From Aquabacterium sp. A3 (GTDB lineage: Bacteria > Pseudomonadota > Gammaproteobacteria > Burkholderiales > Burkholderiaceae_C): a stretch of 64,000 bases of DNA. The notes under the pieces were generated by a model. The model saw nothing but the letters and a program-made list of their open reading frames with translations. It did no database searches and was not told the DNA's origin. Location: the NCBI RefSeq assembly GCF_038069945.1, contig NZ_JBBPEV010000001.1:1860001-1924000 (forward strand), given 5' to 3'. Shown piece after piece: positions 49,101-56,890 of the stretch; position 1 is the first letter of the stretch; each line of letters opens with the position of its first letter. The translations under genes were made by a program, and so were the position numbers.

Positions 49101-52100
49101 AAAGCGGTGCCACCGGCGCTGCCACCCTGACGGCCAGCGACACCCTGACGCTGAACGCGCCGATCAACTTCAACAACACGGCCACCACGCTGAACCTGCG
49201 GGCCAACACCATCGCGGCCGCCAGCGCCACGGTCAGCAACCAGGCGCTGGCCACCGTGACCCTGGACCGCGCCAGCGTCGGCACCCTCACGGTGGGCGGC
49301 ACCGCCGGGGCCATCCAGCAAGCCTCGCTGGCCCGCTTCAACAACGTGAGCCAGATCATCGTGGGCGACACCAGCCGCGCCCTGGAGGTGGTGGGCAACG
49401 TCAGCGTGGCGGTGGGCAACCGCCTCACGCTGCAAGGCCAGACCGTGACCGGCATCAGTGGCAGCAACACCCTGGCCACCACGGCCGGCTCGATGAAGGT
49501 CGAGGCCGCCACGGGTGGTTTGGCCCTGAATGCCAACGTGACCGCTGCGGGCACCCTGATCCTGACCGAGGGCGACGGCAGCGGCATCTCGGGCAGTGGC
49601 ACCCTGACCGCCAACCAGGTGGCCCTGCGCACCAGCGGCACCGCCGATCTGGATGACAGCACCCACCAGGTGAGCACCCTGGCCGCCCAAGTGGGCAGTT
49701 TGAGCCTGCGCAATGGCCGCGCACTCACGGTGGACACGGTCGACAGCCTGCAGGGCGTGGTGGCCACCGACACGGTGGATGTGCGCACCAGCGGCGCCAG
49801 CAGCGACATCACCCTCAACCAGGCGGTGAGCGCCGGCAACAGCAGCCAGGCCGAAGTGGGCGCGCTGCTGGCCAGCAGCCGCCACTTCATCAACAACGCG
49901 GGCAGCACCGGCGTTCAAAGCAGCAACGGGGCCTGGCGCGTCTACTCGACCTCCCCGACATCTGACACGCGAGGCGGCCTCGTGGCCGACTTCAAGCAGT
50001 ACAACGCGACCACGGCCAGCACCGTGCTGGGCACGGGTGACGGCATGCTCTACAGCGTGGCGCCCACGCTGACGGCAGGCCTGACCGGCAGCACCAGCAA
50101 GACCTACGACGCCACCACCACCGCCAGCCTGGTGGCCGGCAATTTCACTCTCAGCGGCGCCATCGACGGCGACACGGTGGACCTCGACCTGGCCGGCATG
50201 GGTGCCACCTACGACACCAAGAACGTGGGCACGGGCAAAACCGTCACGGCCACCGGCCTGGCCCTGGACGCCGCCAGCAATGGCGCCACCACCGTGTATG
50301 GCTACCAGCTGGCCAGCACCAGCGCCAATGGGGCCATTGGCAGCATCACCCGGCGCAGCATCGCCGTGGGTGATCTGAGCGCGAGCAACAAGGTCTATGA
50401 CGGCAACACCACGGCCAGCCTGGGTCTGGGCAACGCCGTCCTGGGCAGCGACACCGTCACGCTGTCTGGCAGCGGGCAGTTCGACACCAAGCATGTGGGC
50501 ACGGGCAAGACCGTCACCGTGACGAGTCTGAGCCTGGCCGGTGGCGACGCCGGCAACTACGAACTCGCAGCCACCAGCGGCACCCTCAGCGCCAACATCA
50601 CGCCCAAGCAACTGACGGTGGGCAGCGCCACCGTGGCCAACAAGGTCTACGACGGCAACACCACCGCCAGCGTCAGCGGCGTGGCCTTGACCGGCGTGGT
50701 CGGCGGCGACGACGTGGGCACCACTGCCAGCGGCACCTTCGACAACAAAAACGCCGGTACGGGCAAGACCGTCAGCGTCAGCGGTGTCACGCTCACGGGG
50801 GGCGATGCCGGCAACTACACCGTGTCCACCACCTCCTCCAGTGGCACGGCCAACATCACGCCCAAGCAACTGACGGTGGGCGGCGCCACCGTGGCCAACA
50901 AGGTCTACGACGGCAACACCACGGCCAGCGTCACCGGCGTGGACCTGACCGGGGTGGTCAGCGGCGACGACGTGGGCACCAGCGCCAGCGGCACGTTCGA
51001 CACCAAGAACGTGGGCACGGGCAAGACCGTCACCGTCAGTGGTGTCACCCTCACCGGGGGCGATGCGGGCAACTACACCGTGTCCACCGCCTCGTCCAGC
51101 GGCACAGCCAACATCACGCCCAAGAACCTCACCGTGGGCGGCGCCACCGTGGCCAACAAGGTCTACGACGGCAACACCACGGCTAGCGTCACCGGCGTGG
51201 CCCTGACCGGGGTGGTCAGCGGCGACGACGTGGGCACCAGCGCCAGCGGTACGTTCGACAACAAAAACGCCGGCACGGGCAAGACCGTCACCGTCAGCGG
51301 TGTCACGCTCACCGGTGGCGATGCAGGCAACTACACCCTGTCGACCACCTTGAGCACCGGCCAGGCCGACATCGGCCGCAAGACGCTGACCGTCGGCAGC
51401 ACCACCATCGCCAGCAAGACCTTTGACGGCACGCGCTCAGCGCAGGTCACGGGCATCGGTCTGGACGGCGTGGTCGAGGGCGACACCGTCCAGGCTGGCG
51501 GGCAAGGCGAGTTCGCCAACCTCACCGTGGGGCGTGACAAGCTGGTGCTGGTCAGCAGCATCACCCTCTCGGGCGTGGATGCCAACAACTACGCCTTGGC
51601 CAGTGCCAGCGCCGACGGGCGTGCAGACATCAACGCGGCCCCCAACTCACCGGGTGTGACCGCCTTGACCAGCGACGCCAGTGGCTCCAATGGCACAGCC
51701 ACCACGCCGTCCACCGGCGGCGCGGGTGGCAATGAGGCCGGCAATGCGGTCCGTGGCACCACCCAGTCCAGCGCACTGCCCATCGAGGTGGCCAGCGCCG
51801 GGGCGGGCACCGGCAGCACCACACAGCCAGGGGGCGGTGCCTCCACCGGCCTGGAGGGCGGCCGCGGCACCAGCACCGCCATGGCACTGGACCTGGGCTC
51901 GGTGCTCAGCAGCCAAGGCACCGTCAGCCTGACGCTCGTGGGTCAGGCCAGCCAGCCACCCGTCTCCAGCCCGATGCCGGTGTTCCGCAGCAGTGGCGCC
52001 AGTGGCGCCAACGTGCAAAGCGTGGGGCAATACCTGGTGACCGACGCCGGCGACAGTCTGGTGCTGGCCCCCGCAGGCAGCGCCTCCCCCATGCGGCCGG

Positions 52101-52369
52101 ACATGAGCCAGGCAGTGACCAGGTCTGGACAGTCCACCATCCCGGTGGGCAATGGCCTGTCGGCGACCTTGCAGGTGGCGGTGCTGGCCGATGGCACCTT
52201 GGCGATCAGTGTGCCGCCTGAAGCCGCCGTGCTGCCCGATGACGCGGTGTCGGCCATGGGCCTGACCGTGGCCAAGCTCGAATTGGGCGTCTCGGTGCGC
52301 GACATCCGGGCGGTGGTGCTGACACCCGTCAATGCCGAGGCCCAAGCCGCGCAAGACCCGGACCGCTGA
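46172..52369 (+). CDS. filamentous-hemagglutinin-like TpsA exoprotein with YDG repeats
   Basis: A 2065-residue secreted or surface protein. Residues 1-30 are an extended signal (ESPR: LNHVYRLVWNEVSQSFVAVSEH), with cleavage expected after AGAHA (residue 55). The TPS secretion domain is about 60-320 (LLINWGSFNIGADARVQF, LLNPAGIVFGHSAQVDVGG). A long Thr/Gly-rich beta-helix follows (about 320-1300). Six YDG-type repeats lie at about 1309-1822, then a low-complexity Gly/Ser/Thr linker and a ~150-residue C-terminal region. This layout is typical of adhesins. No CDI-type toxin domain or immunity gene is seen at the C-terminus. Confidence 0.94.
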   Translation: MTAASLNHVYRLVWNEVSQSFVAVSEHTRGRGKRSRRGAVAAVVLSLGALAGAHAQQAPPAGALPTQGQIVGGQGQIQSGAQQTTIRQDSSRLLINWGSFNIGADARVQFVQPGRDSVALNRVTGGGVSTILGQLSGNGQVWLLNPAGIVFGHSAQVDVGGLVASTLSLSNADFLAGRHQFSGATSGRVENHGRLTADGGYIALLGTQVHNTGTIQTPQGHTALAAGNGITLSLGADDLIGVRVDQAAVNALVQHSGSILADGGVVTLSARGAQALMNEVINTSGVIEARGLSAHGGRIVLDGGPEEGIVRVSGRLDASAAQGVGGDIAITGRHIRLEGDGTVLNASGRDGGGQIHVGGGYQGRDARYANATTVDVAAGVRADARATGVGDGGQVVFWSDDRTRFAGQIDIRGGDQGGNGGLAEVSGLKHLSYQGRTDATAAQGRTGDLLLDPATISIQVGSATGDISGDTVTVADLEAQNANVLLQATGTITFGDLSLNGGDGRLSMANNVSLRVEAGTSGSGSINFQNINNTIEVFGTGSIMMVAGSTGSGQINNVANLIAHGSGTNPGTLPTHNVTSVGSGTPGAGSVTLFGADGLTIGGAITTNGGYVRLWGDSDNASGGGLTLSSPIITNGGNLYLSTGTSPVNLNSDMTLGTGRIFFRADGSHTSGTKVLGGTLRASGDVDVDTNFQMNAGASILTDGVIRLSSTVNLNTGAGVLTLRGSSIDFTGATLQNLSTASIRLEPADASVNMVLGDASGFASASTLAALPGILNLTIGRTDGTGTISVPTGGFSFDASGTLELVNNTVTIGTVGNSAATLVNTTGNITITSDNINVVQAVTANGGAGKVTLRQQTAANELRLGSGLSNSSVGQINASTLAVGRADGGNLVFDSDITTTATSVHLLSGQRVEGVNGGVSAANLAVTAGGGATISDSAFDFTTLAASLGGSTDSSITSSSASWGLGTVDGVSGLTRQSGATGAATLTASDTLTLNAPINFNNTATTLNLRANTIAAASATVSNQALATVTLDRASVGTLTVGGTAGAIQQASLARFNNVSQIIVGDTSRALEVVGNVSVAVGNRLTLQGQTVTGISGSNTLATTAGSMKVEAATGGLALNANVTAAGTLILTEGDGSGISGSGTLTANQVALRTSGTADLDDSTHQVSTLAAQVGSLSLRNGRALTVDTVDSLQGVVATDTVDVRTSGASSDITLNQAVSAGNSSQAEVGALLASSRHFINNAGSTGVQSSNGAWRVYSTSPTSDTRGGLVADFKQYNATTASTVLGTGDGMLYSVAPTLTAGLTGSTSKTYDATTTASLVAGNFTLSGAIDGDTVDLDLAGMGATYDTKNVGTGKTVTATGLALDAASNGATTVYGYQLASTSANGAIGSITRRSIAVGDLSASNKVYDGNTTASLGLGNAVLGSDTVTLSGSGQFDTKHVGTGKTVTVTSLSLAGGDAGNYELAATSGTLSANITPKQLTVGSATVANKVYDGNTTASVSGVALTGVVGGDDVGTTASGTFDNKNAGTGKTVSVSGVTLTGGDAGNYTVSTTSSSGTANITPKQLTVGGATVANKVYDGNTTASVTGVDLTGVVSGDDVGTSASGTFDTKNVGTGKTVTVSGVTLTGGDAGNYTVSTASSSGTANITPKNLTVGGATVANKVYDGNTTASVTGVALTGVVSGDDVGTSASGTFDNKNAGTGKTVTVSGVTLTGGDAGNYTLSTTLSTGQADIGRKTLTVGSTTIASKTFDGTRSAQVTGIGLDGVVEGDTVQAGGQGEFANLTVGRDKLVLVSSITLSGVDANNYALASASADGRADINAAPNSPGVTALTSDASGSNGTATTPSTGGAGGNEAGNAVRGTTQSSALPIEVASAGAGTGSTTQPGGGASTGLEGGRGTSTAMALDLGSVLSSQGTVSLTLVGQASQPPVSSPMPVFRSSGASGANVQSVGQYLVTDAGDSLVLAPAGSASPMRPDMSQAVTRSGQSTIPVGNGLSATLQVAVLADGTLAISVPPEAAVLPDDAVSAMGLTVAKLELGVSVRDIRAVVLTPVNAEAQAAQDPDR
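50096..51640 (+). repeat. 258-bp YDG repeats within tpsA
   Basis: Six tandem units each start with a K-x-Y/F-DG/A-type motif (SKTYDATTTAS, NKVYDGNTTAS, SKTFDGTRSAQ). Unit starts are at about 50096, 50387, 50639, 50897, 51155 and 51413. The last three full periods are exactly 258 bp (86 residues) and the central units are very similar at DNA level, with shared phrases such as GVTLTGGDAGNYT and ANITPK. The first and last units are more diverged. Such repeats extend adhesins and can change in number by slippage. Confidence 0.93.
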
Positions 52370-52380
52370 GCCAAGAACGA

Positions 52381-52412
52381 GGCCGCGAACACGGCCTGGC
52401 TGGACGCCTGAG
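52381..52412 (+). repeat. parA 3' end remnant after tpsA
   Basis: Thirty-one of 32 bases match the end of parA at 41589-41620. Read in the ParA frame it still encodes AANTAWLDA and a stop. It begins 11 bp after the tpsA stop and directly abuts the convergent GGDEF gene end (52415). It has no independent coding role. Confidence 0.92.
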
Positions 52413-52414
52413 GC

Positions 52415-53641
52415 TCACACCACCCGCAGCAGTCCGCACGGAGAGGCGCCCAGGTGCACGCGATGGCGTCCACCGCGCTTGGCTTCGTACAAGGCGGCGT
52501 CGGCCTGGTCCAGCAAGGTGCGACGGGCCAGGTGGCCATCGGGGCGGCACACGGCCACACCGATGCTCACGGTGACATGGGCCGCGACGTTCGAGGCCGG
52601 GTGCGGCATGGTCAGGTCGTCCACGGCCTGGAGCATGCGGGCGGCCATGGCCCGTGCGCCTGGCTCGTCGGTGTCGGGCAACAGCATCACGAACTCTTCG
52701 CCGCCGTAGCGGGCCACGAGGTCGGCGGGACGGCGCACCACACTGGCCAGCGCACCGGCCAGGCGGGCCAGGCAGGCATCGCCTGCCGGGTGCCCCAGGT
52801 GGTCGTTGTAGGCCTTGAAGTGGTCCACGTCGATCATCAGCAGGGCCACCGTCGCCTGGGTGCGGCGAGCGCGGTCCCATTCGCGGGCCAGCGCTTCGTC
52901 GAAGGCCCGGCGGTTGGCCAGGCCGGTGAGGCTGTCGCGGCGGGCCTGGTCGGCCAAGGCCTCATTCAGGCGCTGCACTTCCTGGCGCTCCAGCTCCAGC
53001 AGCACCGACTGGTAGAAGGCCATGCGGTCCTTGTCTTGCCGGATGGCTGCCACGAACAGGCACACCACCACCGTCAGGAGGTAGTGACCCGTCACCAGCA
53101 AGGCATCCTGCGGCCGCACGGCCCAGGGCAGCACCACCAACGCCAGACACCCCAGCGCGCAGCCCCAGGTGGCCGCGCGCAGGCCCAGGTGCAGGCCCAG
53201 CGAACCCACCACACACACCAGCAGGGCCATGTGCACCGCATTGACAGCGAGCGCCTCGTGATGCATCAACAGGCTACTGCCCAGCCGTGCCGCCAAGATG
53301 CAGCCAAACAAGGACAACACCCAGCGCTCGAAGTGGGCCTGTCCGCTGGGCCGAAAGCCCCAACGCAAGCCCAACATACACAGGCCGAAGCACACCAGTT
53401 CGGTCAGCCAGAACACCCACGCGTCATGGGGCGTGAAGGCAGCGTGGTAGTTCCACCAAGTGAAAGAAATGAAGCCCGCGAAGGCCATGAGCAGTGCTGG
53501 CCACCACACCAGCACCAGCCGGGCAAATTCGCGTTCGCGCTGGGCCGCGTGGTGCGCCCGCAGCGCGCCCGGCACAGGCTCCAGCCAACGCCGGTGGCGC
53601 AGCAGCGACTCGATGTCTGCTTTGGAGATGCCCTCCAGCAT
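52415..53641 (-). CDS. membrane diguanylate cyclase
   Basis: A 408-residue inner-membrane protein with an N-terminal region of about five or six transmembrane helices (about 45-205) and a C-terminal GGDEF domain (about 235-400). Signatures are RRDSLTGLANRRAFDEALA, LLMIDVDHFKAYNDHLGH and ARYGGEEFVMLLP. The I-site RPAD lies five residues before GGEEF, so product inhibition is expected. Motifs are intact, indicating active c-di-GMP synthesis. It starts at ATG 53641. It is convergent with tpsA, and c-di-GMP control of adhesion would be a reasonable link but is not shown. Confidence 0.94.
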   Translation of the reverse strand: MLEGISKADIESLLRHRRWLEPVPGALRAHHAAQREREFARLVLVWWPALLMAFAGFISFTWWNYHAAFTPHDAWVFWLTELVCFGLCMLGLRWGFRPSGQAHFERWVLSLFGCILAARLGSSLLMHHEALAVNAVHMALLVCVVGSLGLHLGLRAATWGCALGCLALVVLPWAVRPQDALLVTGHYLLTVVVCLFVAAIRQDKDRMAFYQSVLLELERQEVQRLNEALADQARRDSLTGLANRRAFDEALAREWDRARRTQATVALLMIDVDHFKAYNDHLGHPAGDACLARLAGALASVVRRPADLVARYGGEEFVMLLPDTDEPGARAMAARMLQAVDDLTMPHPASNVAAHVTVSIGVAVCRPDGHLARRTLLDQADAALYEAKRGGRHRVHLGASPCGLLRVV

Positions 53642-53748
53642 GTTGGACTACCTTGGGTGAAGAGGCCCGCACGGCGCACGCCCCATGGTCTGATGTTAGG
53701 CCAAGCCCGCCCTGGTGTGTCGCCCGTTTGACCTTGGATTGAGGGGGG

Positions 53749-55185
53749 TCAGAAGCTCACGACCACGGCGGTGCCCAGCACCTGATTGCGGTCGTGGCCC
53801 TGACCCGTGCGGGTGTCCACGAAGATGGGGTCGGTGGCCCAGTCCAGCCGGTACTCCAGCTTGATGAGGGTGTTGAGGTCCCAGCCGAAGTTCAGGCCCA
53901 GTGACAGGGCCGTGCGGTTGACACCGCGCTGGCCACGCGTCCCGGGCAGCGGCGCCGCCACCTCATAAGCGCCATCGTTCAAGAGGTAAGCCAGGGCGGG
54001 CCGGCCAATGCCGTTGAAGGGGTCTTGCTCGGCATAGCCCAGCAGGCCACCCCCGTTTTTGCGGTTCCAGAGGTGGTCCAGCCGCACCACACCTTCCAGC
54101 CGGGGGGTGAATTTGTGGGCCAGCAAGGCCGACAGGCCCTGCCAGTAGGCGTCGCGCAGGTCGCCGGCGCTGCCGCCGATGGCGGCGTCTTTCTGGCGGC
54201 CGATGCTGAACTGCCCTTGCAGGGCCCAATCGCCACGGATGAAGTACGCGTCCACTTCAAACAGGTCGACGCGGCTGTCACCCTGGGCGTCGGGGTGCGG
54301 GTTGACGGCCATGCCGTGCACGCCGGCCAGGCCAAAGCCCTGGAACTCGCCCCGGGCATAGTCCACGCGGTAGGCCAGCACCGGGGCCTGCTCGCCATCG
54401 CCGCGTCGGCTGGCGTTCATGTTGGCCAGCATCGCCCTCGACCACCACTTGCCCCGGGTGATGTCCAGCCCCACGCCGGTGTAATAGGTGGGCAAGGTCA
54501 GGTCGAACAGCAGGTTGTGGGTGATGAGCTTGTTGAGGTGGGGCTGCAGGTACTCGTAGCCCGACCAGTCGGGCACCATGCCCGCGATGAGGCGGGTCTG
54601 CAAGTCGGTGATGGGCAGCGACACCCAGGCCTCGTGCACGGGTGAGCTGCTGCCTTCGGCCACGGCCATGAGGCTGCGCTGAGGCGCCAGGGTCAGGCGC
54701 CAGCGGGTGCCGCTGTCCATCTCTTTGTGGATCTCCAGGGCGGCCATGCCCAGGTAGGAATCGTCGTAGGTGTAGCCGCTGGCCGAGACCGGGTCCAGGA
54801 AGAGAAAACCGGCCTGATGGCGGCGCTGGTTGGCGATCCAGGTGGGGTCGGCCCAGCCACTGACCTTCAGCCCCCGAAAGCCCATCATTTCGCGGGTGTC
54901 TTCCAGGGCCTCGGTCTTGACGGCGATGCGGTTGAACTCGCGCTGGGCGTCGGCCTCGCGCTGGAGCTGGGCTTCAAGCAAGCGCTCCAGCTCGGCCACC
55001 CGGGCCTTGAGCGCGCGCAACTCATGCAAGAGGGCCTGCGGCTGCACGCCCTCTTGTGGGGCATCTGACGAGGCATCTGGCGGGGCCGCGCCGGCCGCGG
55101 AGGCCGTGGGTGCCGCGCATGCGCACAGGGCGGCCGCACAGGCCAGGGCGCGCAAGGCGGGAAGGATGGGGGTCGTGGGGATCAA
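53749..55185 (-). CDS. DUF3138 outer-membrane porin-like protein
   Basis: A 478-residue exported protein. A signal peptide (ILPALRALACAAALCACAAPTASA) is followed by a coiled coil (LLHELRALKARVAELERLLEAQ). The rest is a predicted beta-barrel with strands such as GLKVSGWADPTWIANQRR, TRWRLTLAPQRSLMAV and DLQTRLIAGMVPDWSGYEYL, ending in Phe (VLGTAVVVSF), typical of outer-membrane proteins. This matches the DUF3138 family. The start is a TTG at 55185, supported by GGAGG 5-6 bp upstream, and it overlaps the potI stop by 4 bp (TTGA). Coupling to a polyamine transporter suggests a polyamine-related channel. Confidence 0.83.
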   Translation of the reverse strand: MIPTTPILPALRALACAAALCACAAPTASAAGAAPPDASSDAPQEGVQPQALLHELRALKARVAELERLLEAQLQREADAQREFNRIAVKTEALEDTREMMGFRGLKVSGWADPTWIANQRRHQAGFLFLDPVSASGYTYDDSYLGMAALEIHKEMDSGTRWRLTLAPQRSLMAVAEGSSSPVHEAWVSLPITDLQTRLIAGMVPDWSGYEYLQPHLNKLITHNLLFDLTLPTYYTGVGLDITRGKWWSRAMLANMNASRRGDGEQAPVLAYRVDYARGEFQGFGLAGVHGMAVNPHPDAQGDSRVDLFEVDAYFIRGDWALQGQFSIGRQKDAAIGGSAGDLRDAYWQGLSALLAHKFTPRLEGVVRLDHLWNRKNGGGLLGYAEQDPFNGIGRPALAYLLNDGAYEVAAPLPGTRGQRGVNRTALSLGLNFGWDLNTLIKLEYRLDWATDPIFVDTRTGQGHDRNQVLGTAVVVSF

Positions 55186-55988
55186 ACAGGCCTCCGTCGA
55201 GCGTCTTGTCGTGCCAGCCAGTACGCCGCCAGCACCACACCCACCGCCACCACGGCCAGCACCACGGTGGCCAGGGCATTGACGCTGGGGTCCAGGCCCT
55301 GGCGTGCGCGTGCAAACACCACCAGCGGCAAGGTGGTGGCGCCGGGACCGGCCAGGAAGGCGGCCAGCACGACATCGTCCATGGACAGGGTGAAGGTCAG
55401 CAGCCAGGATGACAACACCGAGGGCCACAACTGGGGCAAGGTCACCAGCCGGAACGCCTGCCAGGGCCTGGCACCGAGGTCCAGCGCGGCTTCTTCCAGG
55501 CCGGGGTCCAGCGTGCGCAGGCGGGCCTGGATGAGCACCGTGGCGTAGGCCATGCCCACCAGCAGGTGCCCCAGCCAGATCGTCATCCAGCCACGTTCGG
55601 GCCAGCCGCTCAGGTGCTGCACCGACACCAGCATCAACAGCATCGACAGGCCCAACACCAGGCGGGGCAGCATCAGCGGCGCGCTCAGCAAGCCCAACAG
55701 CAGGGTGTGGCCAGCCAGTTGAGGATGGCGCACCAGGGCCAGGGCCGCCAGGGTGCCCAGCAGCGTGGCCCCGGTGGCGGTGCACAAGGCGATGCCCAGT
55801 GACACCACCAGCGCCCCCAGCAGTTCGTGGTCGTGGGCCAGCAGCTTGAACCAGCGCCAGGTGAAGCCGCCCCACTGCCCGGGCAAGGTGGTGTCATTGA
55901 CGGCGGCCAGCACCAGGGCGGCCACCGGCAGGTACAGAAAGGCCAGCACCAAGGCCATCCACAGGCGTACGCCCCACGGCATGCTCAT
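55182..55988 (-). CDS. potI: polyamine ABC transporter permease PotI
   Basis: A 268-residue inner-membrane permease with about six helices. The cytoplasmic EAA loop is LEEAALDLGARPWQAFRLVTLPQLWP. Other family segments are the start VRLWMALVLAFLYLPVAALVLAAVN and LTFTLSMDDVVLAAFLAGPGATTLPLVVF, the latter a strong PotC/PotI signature. ATG 55988 overlaps the potH stop (ATGA), and its own stop overlaps the DUF3138 start. With PotF, PotG and PotH it forms a putrescine/spermidine-type importer. Confidence 0.95.
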   Translation of the reverse strand: MSMPWGVRLWMALVLAFLYLPVAALVLAAVNDTTLPGQWGGFTWRWFKLLAHDHELLGALVVSLGIALCTATGATLLGTLAALALVRHPQLAGHTLLLGLLSAPLMLPRLVLGLSMLLMLVSVQHLSGWPERGWMTIWLGHLLVGMAYATVLIQARLRTLDPGLEEAALDLGARPWQAFRLVTLPQLWPSVLSSWLLTFTLSMDDVVLAAFLAGPGATTLPLVVFARARQGLDPSVNALATVVLAVVAVGVVLAAYWLARQDARRRPV

Positions 55989-56878
55989 GCCCACCTCCGC
56001 GCGTGTCGCCATCCGGTCAGCACGCTGACCAGCCCGCGGCGACTGAACCACGCCAGCGGCACCAGCGCCAGGGCCAGCAAGGCCATGGCGGCACTGGCGG
56101 CCATCGGCCAGTCGTTGTTGGCAAAGAAGTCATCCCACAACAGGCGGCCAATGAGGTGGGTTTCAGGGCCGCCCAGCAGGCTGGGGATGACGAACTCGCC
56201 CACACAGGGCACGAACACCAGGACGCCGCCGGCCAGCACACCCGGGCGCGACAGCGGCCAGGTGACCAGCATGAAGGCCTGCCAGGGCGTGGCCCCCAGG
56301 TCGGCCGCGGCCTCCAGCAGCCGACGCTCCTGACGCACGAGGCTGGCATACAGGGGCAGCACCATGAACGGCAGGTAGGTGTAGACCAGCCCCAGCACCA
56401 GCGAGAACGGCGTGTACAGGTACTGCCCGGGCATGGGGATCCAGCCCAGCCAGAGCATGGCCTCGTCCACCCGCCACGCGTTGAGGGCCTGGGCCAGCCA
56501 ACCCCCATCGTTGAGCAGCCCCTTCCAGGCGTACACGCGCAGCAGCACCGAGGTCCAGAACGGGGCCAGCACGGTCATCACCAGCAAGGGCTGCCACCGG
56601 CGGTCGGTGCGCGCCATGCCCCAGGCACAGGGGTAAGCCAGCACCAGGCACACCAAGGTGGTGAGCGCCGCGTAACACAGGCTGTGCCACAGCGTGCGAA
56701 GGTACAGCGGGTCTTGCCACAAGGTGGTGTAGTGCCGCCATTGCCAGGCGCCGATCGCATCCCACCCCGGCAAGCCCGCCTCGACAGACGACAGGCTGAT
56801 GCGCGCCAGGATGAGCAAGGGCAGCAGGCCGAAGATCACCAACCACAACAGGGGCAAGCGGACGAACAGGCGCAACAT
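55985..56878 (-). CDS. potH: polyamine ABC transporter permease PotH
   Basis: A 297-residue permease with about six helices. The EAA loop is LLEAAADLGATPWQAFMLVTWPLSRPG. PotB/PotH features are WTSVLLRVYAWKGLLNDGG and FVPCVGEFVIPSLLGGPETHLIG then LLWDDFFANNDWPMA. It follows potG by 12 bp with a G-rich ribosome site and overlaps potI by 4 bp. It pairs with PotI as the membrane channel of the polyamine importer. Confidence 0.95.
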   Translation of the reverse strand: MLRLFVRLPLLWLVIFGLLPLLILARISLSSVEAGLPGWDAIGAWQWRHYTTLWQDPLYLRTLWHSLCYAALTTLVCLVLAYPCAWGMARTDRRWQPLLVMTVLAPFWTSVLLRVYAWKGLLNDGGWLAQALNAWRVDEAMLWLGWIPMPGQYLYTPFSLVLGLVYTYLPFMVLPLYASLVRQERRLLEAAADLGATPWQAFMLVTWPLSRPGVLAGGVLVFVPCVGEFVIPSLLGGPETHLIGRLLWDDFFANNDWPMAASAAMALLALALVPLAWFSRRGLVSVLTGWRHARRWA

Positions 56879-56890
56879 GCGTGCCCCCCC

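Noticed and set aside
48056..50869. 937-codon minus-strand frame inside tpsA
   Set aside because: Antisense to the repetitive TpsA coding region; Gly/Ala/His-rich with no motif.
50096..51640. Repeats considered as a CRISPR or intergenic array
   Set aside because: Period 258 bp, in frame, encoding YDG protein repeats within tpsA.
46172..52369. TpsA considered as a CdiA-type contact-dependent toxin
   Set aside because: No VENN-type motif or toxin domain at the C-terminus and no immunity gene after it.
55186..55875. N-terminal extension of the DUF3138 frame
   Set aside because: Overlaps potI in another frame; the signal peptide and GGAGG site place the start at TTG 55185.
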